Shown here: in pieces, positions 11,802 to 22,690 of the stretch
Position numbering within the stretch: position 1 is the stretch's first letter
How the letters are laid out: the number at the start of each line of letters is the position of its first letter
Translations under genes and position numbers: made by a program
Notes under the pieces: model-generated
Told to the model about the DNA's origin: nothing
What the model saw: the letters and a program-made list of their open reading frames with translations, nothing else
Databases searched by the model: none
Assembly: GCA_910592205.1 (NCBI GenBank)
Contig: CAJVPJ010000057.1
Location: forward strand, 1 to 52,927
Origin: Paraglomus occultum
Taxonomy: Eukaryota; Glomeromycota; Glomeromycetes; Paraglomerales; Paraglomeraceae
Reading direction: 5' to 3'
Length of the DNA stretch: 52,927 nt

Positions 11802-14800
11802 CTAGATCCACTATCAGATACATATTATTTTGTAATGCGTAGAATCCCATCTACTGACATTGTGTCCAACAGTATTACTTTGGCTATAACTATGATGTGA
11901 TACATTTTTGAAATTTCTGTTTTTTCTTATTTTAGTTTGTACTAGAACAACGACAGAGAATATGAAGTATGGTTTGCAACATATTACTATGTGGTGGGTT
12001 GGGAATAATCTAATAATAACAAGAATGTAGTGAAAAGGAACTTAATGTAGACAAATTTCTGGACGTAATACCTTGGTTTGGCAGTATACTGATGTGGGAT
12101 AGTTTGTGCAATTATGCATTAGAAAATGTAGAAATATTAATATTGATTTTAGTACTTTGAAAACATATGACTTGCTAGCATGTGCTAGCTGGCTAGTATG
12201 TCAATAAGATTTTAGGAAGAGGATAAAAAACAATTTACAAAATAACGTGAAAGGAGATCTAATTATTTAGAAGATGTAAAAAGCATACTAATACACGAAA
12301 ACAAGAAAATTATTAAGAAATGGTAATTATATTGGCCACATGCCTGTTAAGAAGTGTACAAATTAAATATAATTAGTGTATTAAAGTAGATTAGAATAGA
12401 GTTGAGATGGATTCATGATAGAAACAACTGATCTAATGCTAAGGAAGAATACTATTAAGTCTCCATAATAATAATAATAATAATAGAAAACCTTTACAAA
12501 GGGATTTTTCAGAAAAACATTTTATGGAGGTAAATTAGTAAATAAATAAACTCTACATAACACTTTAATAATAGAGTAATAATAATTTTGCCCTAATGTG
12601 TTTTTTATGGAAGTTCATTGTTTATCAATGTCTTTCCATTTACATCGACCAATTTAAGCAAATATTTATTTTATTTGATTAATACAGTAAAACTGTTTAT
12701 AATTACTCTATGTAATACAAAACTTAATTTATAGTGTCACATTTTCTCTACTAACTTGTATTAGTATTAGTATAGCTATTTTGTCTATAGTAATAGTTAT
12801 TTTACCATTTTTCAAATCTCATATGCCAAAGGAGACAGTAGTTTACTGTGCAACCTTGTTTGTCTGTTGATCATTAATTTTATGTATATTTTATTGATGA
12901 GCTAATGAACAATATAATTTATATAATAATTAATATGGTATTACAAATAGTTAGTTACATTGTGGTAAATATTATCGTTATATTAAAAAGTGTCAGATTC
13001 CACCAACTCTGAAGTTACATCGGGCACGTAATATTAGTATTAGGTAGTTTATGAGTTATCATCATGAGGAAACAGATTTCAGTGGGGAGAACAGACTTGC
13101 AGAAAATTAGAAAGATCTGAAATAAACATACCAATAATAATAATAATAATAATAAAGTATGAGTTTAAGTTTAGGGAGCATAAGATATCCAATGGTCATT
13201 ACTTCTCAATGACTCATCTATTTACTGAGATCTTTGACTTTCTCAATCACATTATTGATGTAAATAATAAAACTTTGCCGGAATTAGTCTCGCACACTTT
13301 ACACAGATGCTTTGCTACTTATCAGAATGACAGACAATGTGTTTGCACTTATAGAGAGCGTGCATTTAGAGAACACCAATTATTTTCTTTCACGTGACTA
13401 CTTTCTTATCGAAACGAACATTCAAGCTCGAATTACTTAATAAAAAGAGGTTCATCGCAATTATCGTAGAACGCTCGTAATATTGGTTTTATTTTACATT
13501 ATTTAATTGTACTAATCCACGATTGTGTTCTAGCTTGACACGTCAATATCTTGCTGCACAAGATATAATGCAAGCGTTTCTAAAGATGGGACTGAAAGTA
13601 AGCTCGCAATTGCAGAATATAGAACGTGCACTTATTTCTTAAGTCCCAACATGCTTCCCGTGCATTAGAGAGAAGCTGCATTTAGGCATTTTTTTACTAT
13701 GTAGTTTGACTTGTTTAAATTTCCAGGACAAGCTGAATTATTTTCTTAATAATCAAAGTGCTAATATTGATCGCACAAATTAAATGTCAAATTACCAAAA
13801 ATTAACCTGCGAATTGCGGATAAAAAAAGAGACCAGTAAAAGTACACAATTTAAATACTTATGACATCAAATTGGAAGAAAGCAAAATGCTTCTCTAAAG
13901 CAGCTCATGTGGGAAATCTTGTAAAAAAAATTTGTGTATAATATCTATAAATACTTTTGTTGTCGTCAAATATTTGATAATCACCTATTGCTTAAATACA
14001 GTATAAGTAAAAGCACTTCTTTTATTAAATATCATAAAATTCGATAAGTCGGATCTCTCAATAACAAATAAGTCGGCCAAAATCTCCAGGCCCGATGAGT
14101 CCAACTTATCGAGAGTGACTGCGTGTTTAATTTGCAGTTTTTTTTTGTTCCCTGAAAGAAAGAGATATCCCAAGCATAAAGCCCCTTATCTTTGTCGTTG
14201 GTAGATCTGGGAAGGCGGCAATATCAAATACAAAAATTTTAAATAATTTTGTCGATGGCGTTATATAAATTTTGTATTTGTAAGTTAAAGAAGTAGTAGT
14301 TAGGTAAATTGTATAATTTATGTTAGTATATACCGTAGATTGCTGACTAAATCATTCCATGTGTATAGTATCCTGCGGTAGTTTAGGTGAAAATGCATAG
14401 AATTCGGGTGGAACGAATACAGTATATCATCTTTGTCGGTGAAGTTTTATCTATATCTACCAAAAAAATTGTAAAAGACCATGCAAATCAAGTATTGCCT
14501 TGTCACATGATGCAAATAATTTTGTTAATAATTAATTAATTAACATAAAAATAACACATACTAATACGAACATGAATGTATTTTGTAGAGACAACTTCAC
14601 ATTTCATTGTGTATAGCCGTCAAAAAAACGTTTTCGCCCGCCAAAATTTTTGTAGAGTCTATTGAGCAATGAGTGGATTGCACCTGCACAAGAATAGGAA
14701 TGTTTCGTAGGTTTGTTAGTACGCACCATATTGATTTACAATATTGCAGCGAGGAAGAAACTGTTTATTATAGTGTGTTTACATAAACGCTATTGGGTTG

Positions 14801-16519
14801 TCAATGTATTACCATGAGTGTACCAAAGTATCCCCCGAGTAAAATACCCCTTTAAGATGTAAATACCCGAGTACTTTAGTCAGAGGTCTACGGTAAGTTA
14901 TAGCGCTCGAATTGAATTTAGTTCTTGGGAGAAGGGAAAATGCTTGGCGATTGTTCTGGAATTGTTTATCATTGGTTTACCGTCCGTTTGTAAGTAAAAG
15001 ATAACTCATGTATACTTTTGTACCACTTGATAGGCATGAATACGGAATGAAATAATGTTTATCCAATTACAGAGACTTTTGCCGAACGAGTATATTTCTA
15101 ATTGCTTACAGGAAACTTTCATTCTGATTTATAATACATATTTACTAATACGTGCGAGGCTTGCCATTAATGTTGAAGGTAAAGATAAAAAGGAAAGACA
15201 TTGACTTTTATCAGACCTTCATTTGGTGTTATAGTTAGTTTTAATATTCGCTGTTCGACACAATTGTATATGTCTCGTTCATTGGATCTCGTAACATAGT
15301 GTAATGGAATAGGCAAGTATATTATTTAAGTATTATCTTTAATTGATTAGAATATTATAAGAGGGATTTGTTCAGTTACTTGAGTCGTTATATGGATCAG
15401 TGCTTTGCTTCGCATGTGCTTTCATTTTAACAATGGGATTTCATGAGATTGTATAACTGCGGCAGACGATCCTATTATGATCGGCCCCTTTGCGCGTGAT
15501 CTAGTGCATTAAACCCGAGCTGTTCGCTGCAAGGGGTGCAGTGTTTTTGTTACACAAAAATGGTGGCAGACAATAAACAATGATAGTCCAAATGAACGAT
15601 ATTGACGGGGATGTTATCAATTCGAAAAAGCACTATACACTTGCGTTTCTCGCAACCATTTATGAGTTTGAATATAATGTCTTTGTATTTGTCCCTCTTG
15701 GCAGTTTTTTAATAGCTTTTATTGGTCTTTTAGTTCGATAATAAACAATTTTATCGGTACCATTTCAATTTTTCATTGTGTACATTTGTACGACTAACAC
15801 CCCGTTGAAGTGGAAATGTTTCCCCCATGATCTATATTTCCGAATTCGAGTTTCGGATTATAGGAAAAGATAGTCTTACAAGCAAAGCAAAAATAGACTA
15901 TTATAGAAATTAATCGTAGTGTTGGTTAAAAATGCAATTGTACAAGTGGAAACCGATCTCCACGTGGCATATTTATTATAATATTCGGAAATATATAGTA
16001 ATAGCAAAGACTGAAGCTTTCTATGTTTATAAAAAAACAATTAATTCATTACCATAAACCAATACGATGTACAGCACCCGAATATGTCATGGTAAACAAC
16101 AGGAATACATTTGTGTTTCGTCTCATGACCTCTACAGAACGACGAACTTCTCTTACATGGTGTGTATAATTAAAAATCACGGGAAGCATGGTAGAAAAAA
16201 ATTTTTTAGCATTGTAAAACGTTTGATAACCATTTAGTCACATTGCCTATCAGCTATCATCCATGATAACATTTCTTGTCATGTTGATATGATCCCATGA
16301 GCGTTCGCAGGTTCCACAACGATGATTTCTTTGTTTCTTTGAACCTAGATTCCATAATTGGGAAAGGGGTTAATGAACGAAAGTGAGCTCAATATTTGAT
16401 AAGGCATGTAATGTAATTCTCATGCATGTTTGTATATGAACCGTTTGCTTTTGCCTCGCTATATTTTTCGGATAATTTAGCTGTATTACCCGATGATTAC
16501 AAGAAATTTCCACCTGCAG
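11802..16519. other. No gene supported; microsatellites
   Basis: Long AT-rich stretch. (ATA)n-type microsatellites occur at about 12465-12486 and 13130-13156. A 62-codon + ORF at 13209-13397 and a 62-codon minus ORF at 13985-14173 look slightly coding-like but have no known motif. A locally GC-richer patch near 15490-15545 can form an imperfect hairpin (cccctttgcg paired with cgctgcaagggg). Nothing here is firm enough to call a gene. Confidence 0.45.
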
Positions 16520-16760
16520 GTTACCTCTGAACCGTGCAAACACTGACATGCTCTACTATGGCACGAAACAATTTTTTGTTCTAAAGACCAAAACAAATGA
16601 AGATACACATCCGATAGGTATCCGAATACATTTAAACGGCGTGCTGCAGGGTCTGCCAGTGTCCCTTACATACCTGTGTGCTTTAAAAATGCCTCCAACC
16701 TATCCTGCGATTAATGTAGTTAATCTTATTAGCTGTCGCGGCATGGAATTAAAAATTTGA
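16520..16760 (+). CDS. Possible exon with RWD-like domain fragment
   Basis: An open frame follows a good acceptor (cacctgcag at 16511-16519) and runs 80 codons to the TGA at 16758-16760. The middle reads LNGVLQGLPVSLTYLCALK then MPPTYPAINVVNLISC. This resembles the strand-strand-YP-turn core of RWD domains (LP..L.Y....PP.YP...P), known from RNF14/Itt1-type RBR ubiquitin ligases and GCN2. The final Trp usually seen after the YP turn is absent (CRGMEL). No RING exons are visible downstream within 500 bp, where the first Myb gene starts. It is either an exon of a split gene whose partners I cannot place, or a relic of an RBR-type ligase. The family call is by pattern only. Confidence 0.3.
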
Positions 16761-17221
16761 TATTCATTAATAAGCCGAACGTACCATAATTGATTGACAA
16801 GCTTAATTGATTATTACCCCCCCGAATATATGAACCAACCGATGCAGTTCATATTAACCCAGCATTCTAATATGGCTAGAAGGAGATGAATACAAAATCA
16901 GTTTTTAATTCACATGATTTATGGTTGTCGCACCAATTTGCCTGACACGATTGTAAACAAGCACAAATAACTACTTTGCAACAGTAAACAATTCGTGTCG
17001 TGAACAAAACCAGAGACAATCCTATTGTCAATGTCTATTACTCTTCGTTAGTTTATGATAATAAATACTCGGATTGCAACACGTTGGACTAGTACATATT
17101 TGGTTGTCGGAAATGTTTGATTTCCTTGTGTTCGTTCATGACCCTCTGTCAAAACGCTTATAAGCTTTTATTTTGTCGTTGGCTTGTCGAAAGACACTTA
17201 CAAGTGTTGGTAAGCCTGACT
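16761..17221. other. No gene seen
   Basis: AT-rich intergenic sequence upstream of the first Myb gene. No further coding exon is evident. Confidence 0.45.
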
Positions 17222-17232
17222 CTTAATAGAGT
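17222..17232 (+). promoter_or_regulatory. Shared upstream word of Myb genes A and D
   Basis: The 11-mer cttaatagagt lies 61 bp before the ATG of Myb gene A and again 50 bp before the ATG of gene D (44416-44426). It may be a conserved core-promoter or activator site, or simply homology left from the duplication, since the two genes also share intron sequence. No TATA box can be singled out in this AT-rich DNA. Confidence 0.3.
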
Positions 17233-17282
17233 GTCTGGTCAAAGTCAAATAGTACTACCAAACTACTGTTTACATTAAAAAC

Positions 17283-17796
17283 ATGAGTAAACTTTGGTCG
17301 TCGAAGGTATATTTTTTAACTATAGTAAGTCGTATTTAGCTACTCTGATAAGCACTCATAAACGTCTAATATCTATGTAAACGCAGGAAAATGACATTAT
17401 TGTTAGTCTTGGCAACAGAGAAAATAGGAGAAGGTTAAGAACCATCTATTTGAGACATAAAACGTCCAAGCAATGCGCTGATAGATGGAGAGAGCTTCAA
17501 GGATGTACGTAACAATGTTATTGCGCGCTCGCTATGCAAACGTTTAGCTCATAACTTACTAACACAACTTGATTATGTTGTATATTCCAACAGATATCGA
17601 CGGTCCATTTGCCCCTTTTGAGTGTAATAAAATTCGATATTTGTATCGATTATTCGGCCCCCGTTGGGTAAGAATTTCCGCAATTCTCCACCGCTCTCCT
17701 CAAAGCATTATGGAATGCTGGCTTTCTTTGAATGCTATGGATGAAGAAGCCGCGAGAATACGTAAAAAAATGGCCGTTCAACGAATTCTTGCTTAA
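17283..17796 (+). CDS. Mini two-repeat Myb/SANT protein A (3 exons, 114 aa)
   Basis: Exons at 17283-17306, 17387-17504 and 17594-17796 join in frame. Intron 1 (80 nt) is phase 0. Intron 2 (89 nt) is phase 1 and has a GTACGT donor. The ATG opens a WSSK start like that of its paralogs. Repeat 1 spans residues 5-47: W5 and W42 are kept, but the middle tryptophan is replaced by Leu25 and the segment is three residues short. Repeat 2 spans about 50-95 with F53, W72 and W90 and the phrase FGPRWVRISAIL. Recognition helix HRSPQSIMECW. The tail RIRKKMAVQRILA is shared with gene D. Myb/SANT repeats bind DNA or chromatin proteins. With no other domain, this is probably a nuclear DNA-binding regulator or a short competitor of larger Myb proteins (inference). 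Closest relative in the window is gene D; B and C form the other subfamily. Confidence 0.82.
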
Positions 17797-19158
17797 GTTG
17801 CTTCTCATTGAATTCTTTGACAGCAGGAATTAAGTCGGCGCATATCGCGTTTTTTTATGGATATAAACAGTATGAGTAATCAACTTAACGCAGGGGAAAA
17901 TACAATTTAAGAACATTACAGAATTAATATATGTATTATGCAAGCGCAAGTATTTAAATTAATTAGTGAGACTTATTAAGACATATAGTATGACATTTTT
18001 TTACATCGCATTACATGAGTGTGTAAAAAATAAAATTTAATTTCTTTAAAAAGCACCGCAACGCAAAATGGCGTCTTTCCCCACTTCTGCATGCCCAACT
18101 ATTGTTTCGAGTTGCCTGGGGGAACGGATACTGTGCGCTGGATTACGTAAGCGACATATAATGAAAAACGCTGTCCGTGCTTCTTCAAAAGATTGGCTAA
18201 CCAGTGCATTTATGGTGATGGTGATCTGATCTTATCCAACGATCGCATACTTCTTTTTTTTTTCTCTTTCGCCAATACGATCGATTTGTCCCATTTGTGT
18301 GCATGTTAATGACATGGGGAGTAGGATCGGCGGGACAATCAAAAAATTTGCCAATAATGGATTGACAAAGAACAAATCGAATATATGCTAGGTTCATTCG
18401 GCCGAAGCACAAACTTCAATATATGTTAGCTTAAGGCCCCGGCAAGAAACCCTTTCTCCCATATAGAGATGGATACATTAGTTACACTACTGTTACGATA
18501 AGAGAATATTAACTGGTCATTTATGAATTCCACTACTGTACGAAAAGCTATGTATAAATAGACATTGGTCTGGTATTAGTGGTATTATCCAATAAAGCGC
18601 ATCTTTTTTATATAAAAAATGCTAATGTCCAAATGTCTTGCTGCTTGGAACCATAATGATAAACCGAGATATGTATTTACACTATCGTAGAAATGACTGT
18701 AGGGGTCCCATGTCAAAGATGTAGGGACCCCTCGGAGAGAGCTCCGTAAGAATGAAACTTTAATTCACCCCAGCCGTAACTGTTTCACAACACTACGCGA
18801 TAAAAGGCAACGCAGCGATATCGTTGCTCCATACTCGAATTAATTGCCCGTACCTGAATTCTACTTCGACCCCATCTCATAATAAAAACCTATATTCTTC
18901 TTTACTGCGGTTGTTTAAGCCATTATCGATACCATTACCTTTTGCCTTTATCTATGACTGGCTATAAAGCAAAAACAGTTCACATTATACATTCTCATCA
19001 TAATCGCTAGGCCAAGAAGGAAGACACTACGGTTTTAATTCATCCTTGTCAAGAAAGAGTCTCAATACTATATCACCACTTTTTTATGCTTACAACCGAA
19101 TAACACTTTTCATATTCGAACTGGGTCCAAGATATCATTTGATTGTACACTGACCGAC
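17797..19158. other. Intergenic; small hairpins
   Basis: No gene is supported. At 18701-18732 aggggtccc and gggacccct form a 9-bp stem with a 14-nt loop, followed directly by cggag-agag-ctccg (18733-18746). A poly-T run occurs near 18253. The 71-codon minus ORF at 18197-18412 has no recognisable motif. Confidence 0.45.
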
Positions 19159-19680
19159 ATGACAAACTGGTCTCCGCAAGTAAGACGCATTTATATAAAT
19201 CTCTTATTCCATTCAATGGAGGCTGATTGTTCTATTACGATTGATTGTTACACATAATAATAATAGGAAGATGCAAACCTCATTAGGCTTCATAAACGAT
19301 ATGGTTCAAGTTGGGTTACTATTGCACGGCACATTAACACCAAAAGTGCGAGAGAATGCGCTGATAGATGGCGCAATGCACTTCGGCCTGGAAGTATGTA
19401 ATTGCTGCCCTCACAATTTAACATTTTTTCCCAAGTACCTCTGTCGTATGTGTTAACTCGTTGTATCATATTTCAATCAGTAAATTCCTCTCCTTTTACG
19501 GCAACAGAGCGCCTTATGATTATAAGTCTGCATGATATTCACGGACCAAGATGGAGTCGTATTGCCTCCCAACTCCCCGGACGCACTGCTCGAAAAGTGA
19601 AGAATTTTTGGTACTCAATGAGACGTGCAGAAGCTCAGAATATTCGTCAACAAATGGCGATAACTCGTCTACTTAATTGA
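19159..19680 (+). CDS. Mini two-repeat Myb/SANT protein B (3 exons, 115 aa)
   Basis: Exons at 19159-19179, 19267-19393 and 19481-19680 give one open frame. Both introns are 87 nt, with donors GTAAGA and GTATGT and the same phases (0 and 1) as in the paralogs. This is the best-preserved copy. Repeat 1 has W4, W23 and W42 at the classic 18-residue spacing (GSSWVTIARHI then ECADRW). Repeat 2 has F55, W74 and W93 (GPRWSRIASQLPGRT then KVKNFW). That LPGRT recognition helix is typical of fungal and plant R2R3 Myb proteins and of Myb-like chromatin factors. The C-terminal tail IRQQMAITRLLN is close to that of gene C. With an intact two-repeat fold, sequence-specific DNA binding is likely, and nuclear location is inferred. 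The start is set by the WSPQ first exon; an ATG-less reading of exon 2 alone would lose W4. Confidence 0.87.
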
Positions 19681-20390
19681 GAACCAAAGAAGGCCATTAT
19701 TCAGGTAGCATATATATACTGTATTATATTCACTTCTTTATTCACCAATTATTAATTAAATTAAGACATCAGTATTCATTTACATAGTATTAAGATAAAC
19801 AAGTGATAACGTAGTAAAGAAATAAATCTGCTGATATTGCTATGTTGAATCTAAAATAAAATTTGGGTAGTTTTAAAGTTCCCCGGTAGCAAACTAATTA
19901 ATGATAGGGCTGAAACTGAAATATCGCTGCAGCCGGTTTTACAGTTAACGTCTTCATCGATATCATTGGTCCGATAAACCAGACTAGTGAATTATATTCA
20001 ACTGCCGTCAATATTAACTGGGGCAGGCAGAGGTTTGTTTGAAACGAGTTTCTATGTATGCTAGCAAATTTATTAGGAAATAAATCATAATGTCTCGTTA
20101 CACATGACGAAATCTTGCTTTAGTTCCCGCATATTACCGTAATTGGAAATATTTGTATCGGTATGTAATTTAAATAACAATCCAAAATATTATTGGAGGA
20201 ATAATATATGCGTTAACCGTATGCAAGTTTGCGTGCGGAACTAACTTTATTTCCAGAACTTTCATAATAGCTATCAATACAACTATTTTCATTCCTTCAA
20301 AGTACACACCATTAAACTCTTTGTTCTAGCTGATTTCGCCAACTTTAGAAAGACTTCTCATAGTCAAAGTTTTGGGAGACTTTCGCCAAA
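19681..20390. other. No gene seen
   Basis: Intergenic AT-rich sequence between Myb gene B and a mariner remnant. Only short ORFs are present. Confidence 0.5.
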
Positions 20391-20396
20391 TTTTCG

Positions 20397-20850
20397 ACCT
20401 TATCAAATCTTTTTTCCTTCAGTCGTTTCTTTATTCGAAAGAATGAGAAAAAAATTACAAGTAATACGATCTGAACTATAGCAATAGGGAGAAAGTTCCG
20501 CTTGTCTTATGTGGCGCAGCATTGTCGTAATGAAGCATGACGTCACGAACAAATAAATCGCGAGTAATGAAGCAATATCACAAAAAACAATTTTCACCTG
20601 TTCTTCCCGGCTCAGCTCATTATGCAAAATATAGGAGACTTTTTCAGCAGAAATACTAGGTTAGATCTTCGACCTTGGCAATTTTTTCTGGCATCACTGC
20701 TTCGCGAGGACGTCCAAAACGAGCCGTTTTTTTTTTTACTCATCTTTGAATGTAACAATCCAACGTCTAATTGTGCTGGCAGACAATGCTAGGTTTACCA
20801 ACTTTTCGTAGATTTCTGTCATTTTTCTAAGAAGCAAAAATAAAGTAATA
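20397..20850 (-). pseudogene. mariner-family transposase remnant
   Basis: Read on the minus strand, several mariner landmarks appear in the right order. First comes an N-terminal helix-turn-helix (EIYEKLVNLALSASTIRRW), then FGRPREAVMPEKIAKVEDL, which matches the GRP hinge that follows the HTH. After a deleted middle, the second catalytic region reads VMLHYDNAAPHKT. Last is a degraded YSSDRITCNFFLILSNK block that corresponds to YSPDLAPCDFFLF. Stops and frameshifts break it and the first catalytic Asp region is missing. Such enzymes cut and paste at TA dinucleotides. No terminal inverted repeats were found at its edges, so this is a dead, internally deleted copy. Confidence 0.75.
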
Positions 20851-20859
20851 GTAACGATA

Positions 20860-22290
20860 GTTCTTAAGGCTTGTTTTTTTTCCCCAGTTTTTTTACTATG
20901 CTTTACAAAAACAAATAATTTCTCAACAATGAAATAATGAATTTGCCTCTACTTTTTTTATTTGTTACATGAAAGTATGTTTATTTTATGATATTCCAAT
21001 TTTTACTTAAACTGTTGCAACGTCAAGTTAGAGAGCCACGCGCAAAACTTTTCAGCACCCCCACGTATTATTTTGTTTACACAAATTTTTAATATTATTT
21101 TGTCTTTAATGGAAATACTCAAGACGCTTGAATCAAATACTCGGACAAGTTATGTACTAATTATTTTGCAAATAAAATTTATTATTTTTAACTTTGTTTA
21201 TTAATATCATATTTATTAATATTTTAGTTGGTTATACTTTGCATTAATGCAAACTTACAATTTTTTTTCTCGACATACTAATACTCTTTATTATGAGACT
21301 AAACATACGTACATTTAGAAATTGAATTTACTTTTCCTCGTAAATTTTATCTCTACGGGATAAAACTTAGACAATATGGTCAGCCAGTTGCCAAGCATTT
21401 TATTATCCAAAAGTTGTTGAAAATTGTATCAATACTTTCCACAATCTAAAACCTTGAACGCCACGATTACATTCATTCCGTGTATCCTTTATTAAGCGCC
21501 GCTAAGGTGGGTCTCTCAAGTTGTTTTCCTTCACAGGCCACGAGCACGTTGATTAACCCAATAAATTTGATTTTGAACTAGTTGCCTTCATCGTTGCTTA
21601 TTATATGTCGGTTAATGTTAAATCATTTTTTTACAAAAAATACCAGCGACTGTACTTGTTTTATGTTATTACTTGGTAATTTCTGTACTTATAACGACAA
21701 CCGCTAAGATTTTTGACAAACAAACTGTCGTAAATGAAAATTGATTTGAGTCAGGCTTTGAGTATAAACATACAATAAAAGTATTCAAATTAGCTATAGT
21801 TAAGTATTTGTCAAAAAAACTTCTGACAATGAAAAACTCTAAGAATAAAAGCTAAGTTTTGCAGTCAGATGATATGTCAATACTGCCATAGTTGACGCAG
21901 AAATATAAACTGTGTCAGTCCCTGGAAAAAAGCCATCCGAACAGGTAAAATATTTATGTCCATTTATAGCTTGGCGTTTCTAAAATCTGCATGCAAATTT
22001 TGAAGCGATTAGTTTCCGGAGACAATAAAAATAATAATTGTGATCAATTTGCCAGATTTTTAGCCTTATAACTTTATTTTTAACGAACAAATGAAATCAA
22101 GTTTGAGTTTATAAAAATAACTAAACACAGTCGTTTATTATCATTATTATCGCAAACACTAATGTTGCTTTGTGCTTACCATTTTCTTTTTTTTTGGTAT
22201 ATAAATGTGTTAGATAAAAGAAGAAATGGATTTTTCATTGGATAGAAAATCTTTACCTTCGCTTTAACTAATTTAAGGATTATACTTTCA
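20860..22290. other. No gene seen
   Basis: Strongly AT-rich, many short homopolymer runs. No ORF with a recognisable motif on either strand. Confidence 0.5.
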
Positions 22291-22299
22291 AGACAATGC

Positions 22300-22690
22300 T
22301 CTGCGCATTGCAAGAAGGTGTCACGACATCAACGGGGAGGCAATCATAACACAGGCAATTATTTCACAGATGTATATGTCATCGGCAATAATTTCACCGA
22401 CTTAGAACATTTTGACGGAATATTATTCCCATTATTATTATATATCATAAACTGATCGAATTCCTTGGTTGTCGTTTCTCCACTCTTCCCTTGACAATGG
22501 TCCAAAGCTTCAATACGGTTTAGATCAGGACTGTTAGAGACAGTACATGGTAGTTGAAACTTGTAATCCAGTATCACAATTTGTCAGAGTTGCTACTTTT
22601 TGCCAAGCATATTAACTTCAGAAATGTGTCTTCCATGATATCGGCCGGTCATGTTTACACAGAAATCGGAAGAGACTATGTAACTTTTTA
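22300..22690 (-). pseudogene. Tc1-like transposase remnant (same family as 37.2 kb)
   Basis: On the minus strand the ORF at 22359-22577 contains SNSPDLNRIEALDHCQGK, a worn form of the Tc1 block NSPDLNPIENLW..VK that holds the region of the last catalytic acidic residue. Upstream on the same strand the DNA catagtctcttccgatttct and gtgtaaacatg match the element at 37.27 kb closely. Downstream the phrases gagaaacgacaaccaaggaa and gggaaacaacaaccaagaaa also correspond. The two are therefore decayed members of one family. No clear TIRs remain here. Confidence 0.7.

Noticed and set aside
14085-14125. Hammerhead-ribozyme-like cgatgagtcc
   Set aside because: The required GAAA core and matching stem II are absent.
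15485-15555. GC-rich patch considered as a tRNA
   Set aside because: No GGTTCRANNCC B-box and no acceptor/anticodon stem arrangement; only an imperfect hairpin.
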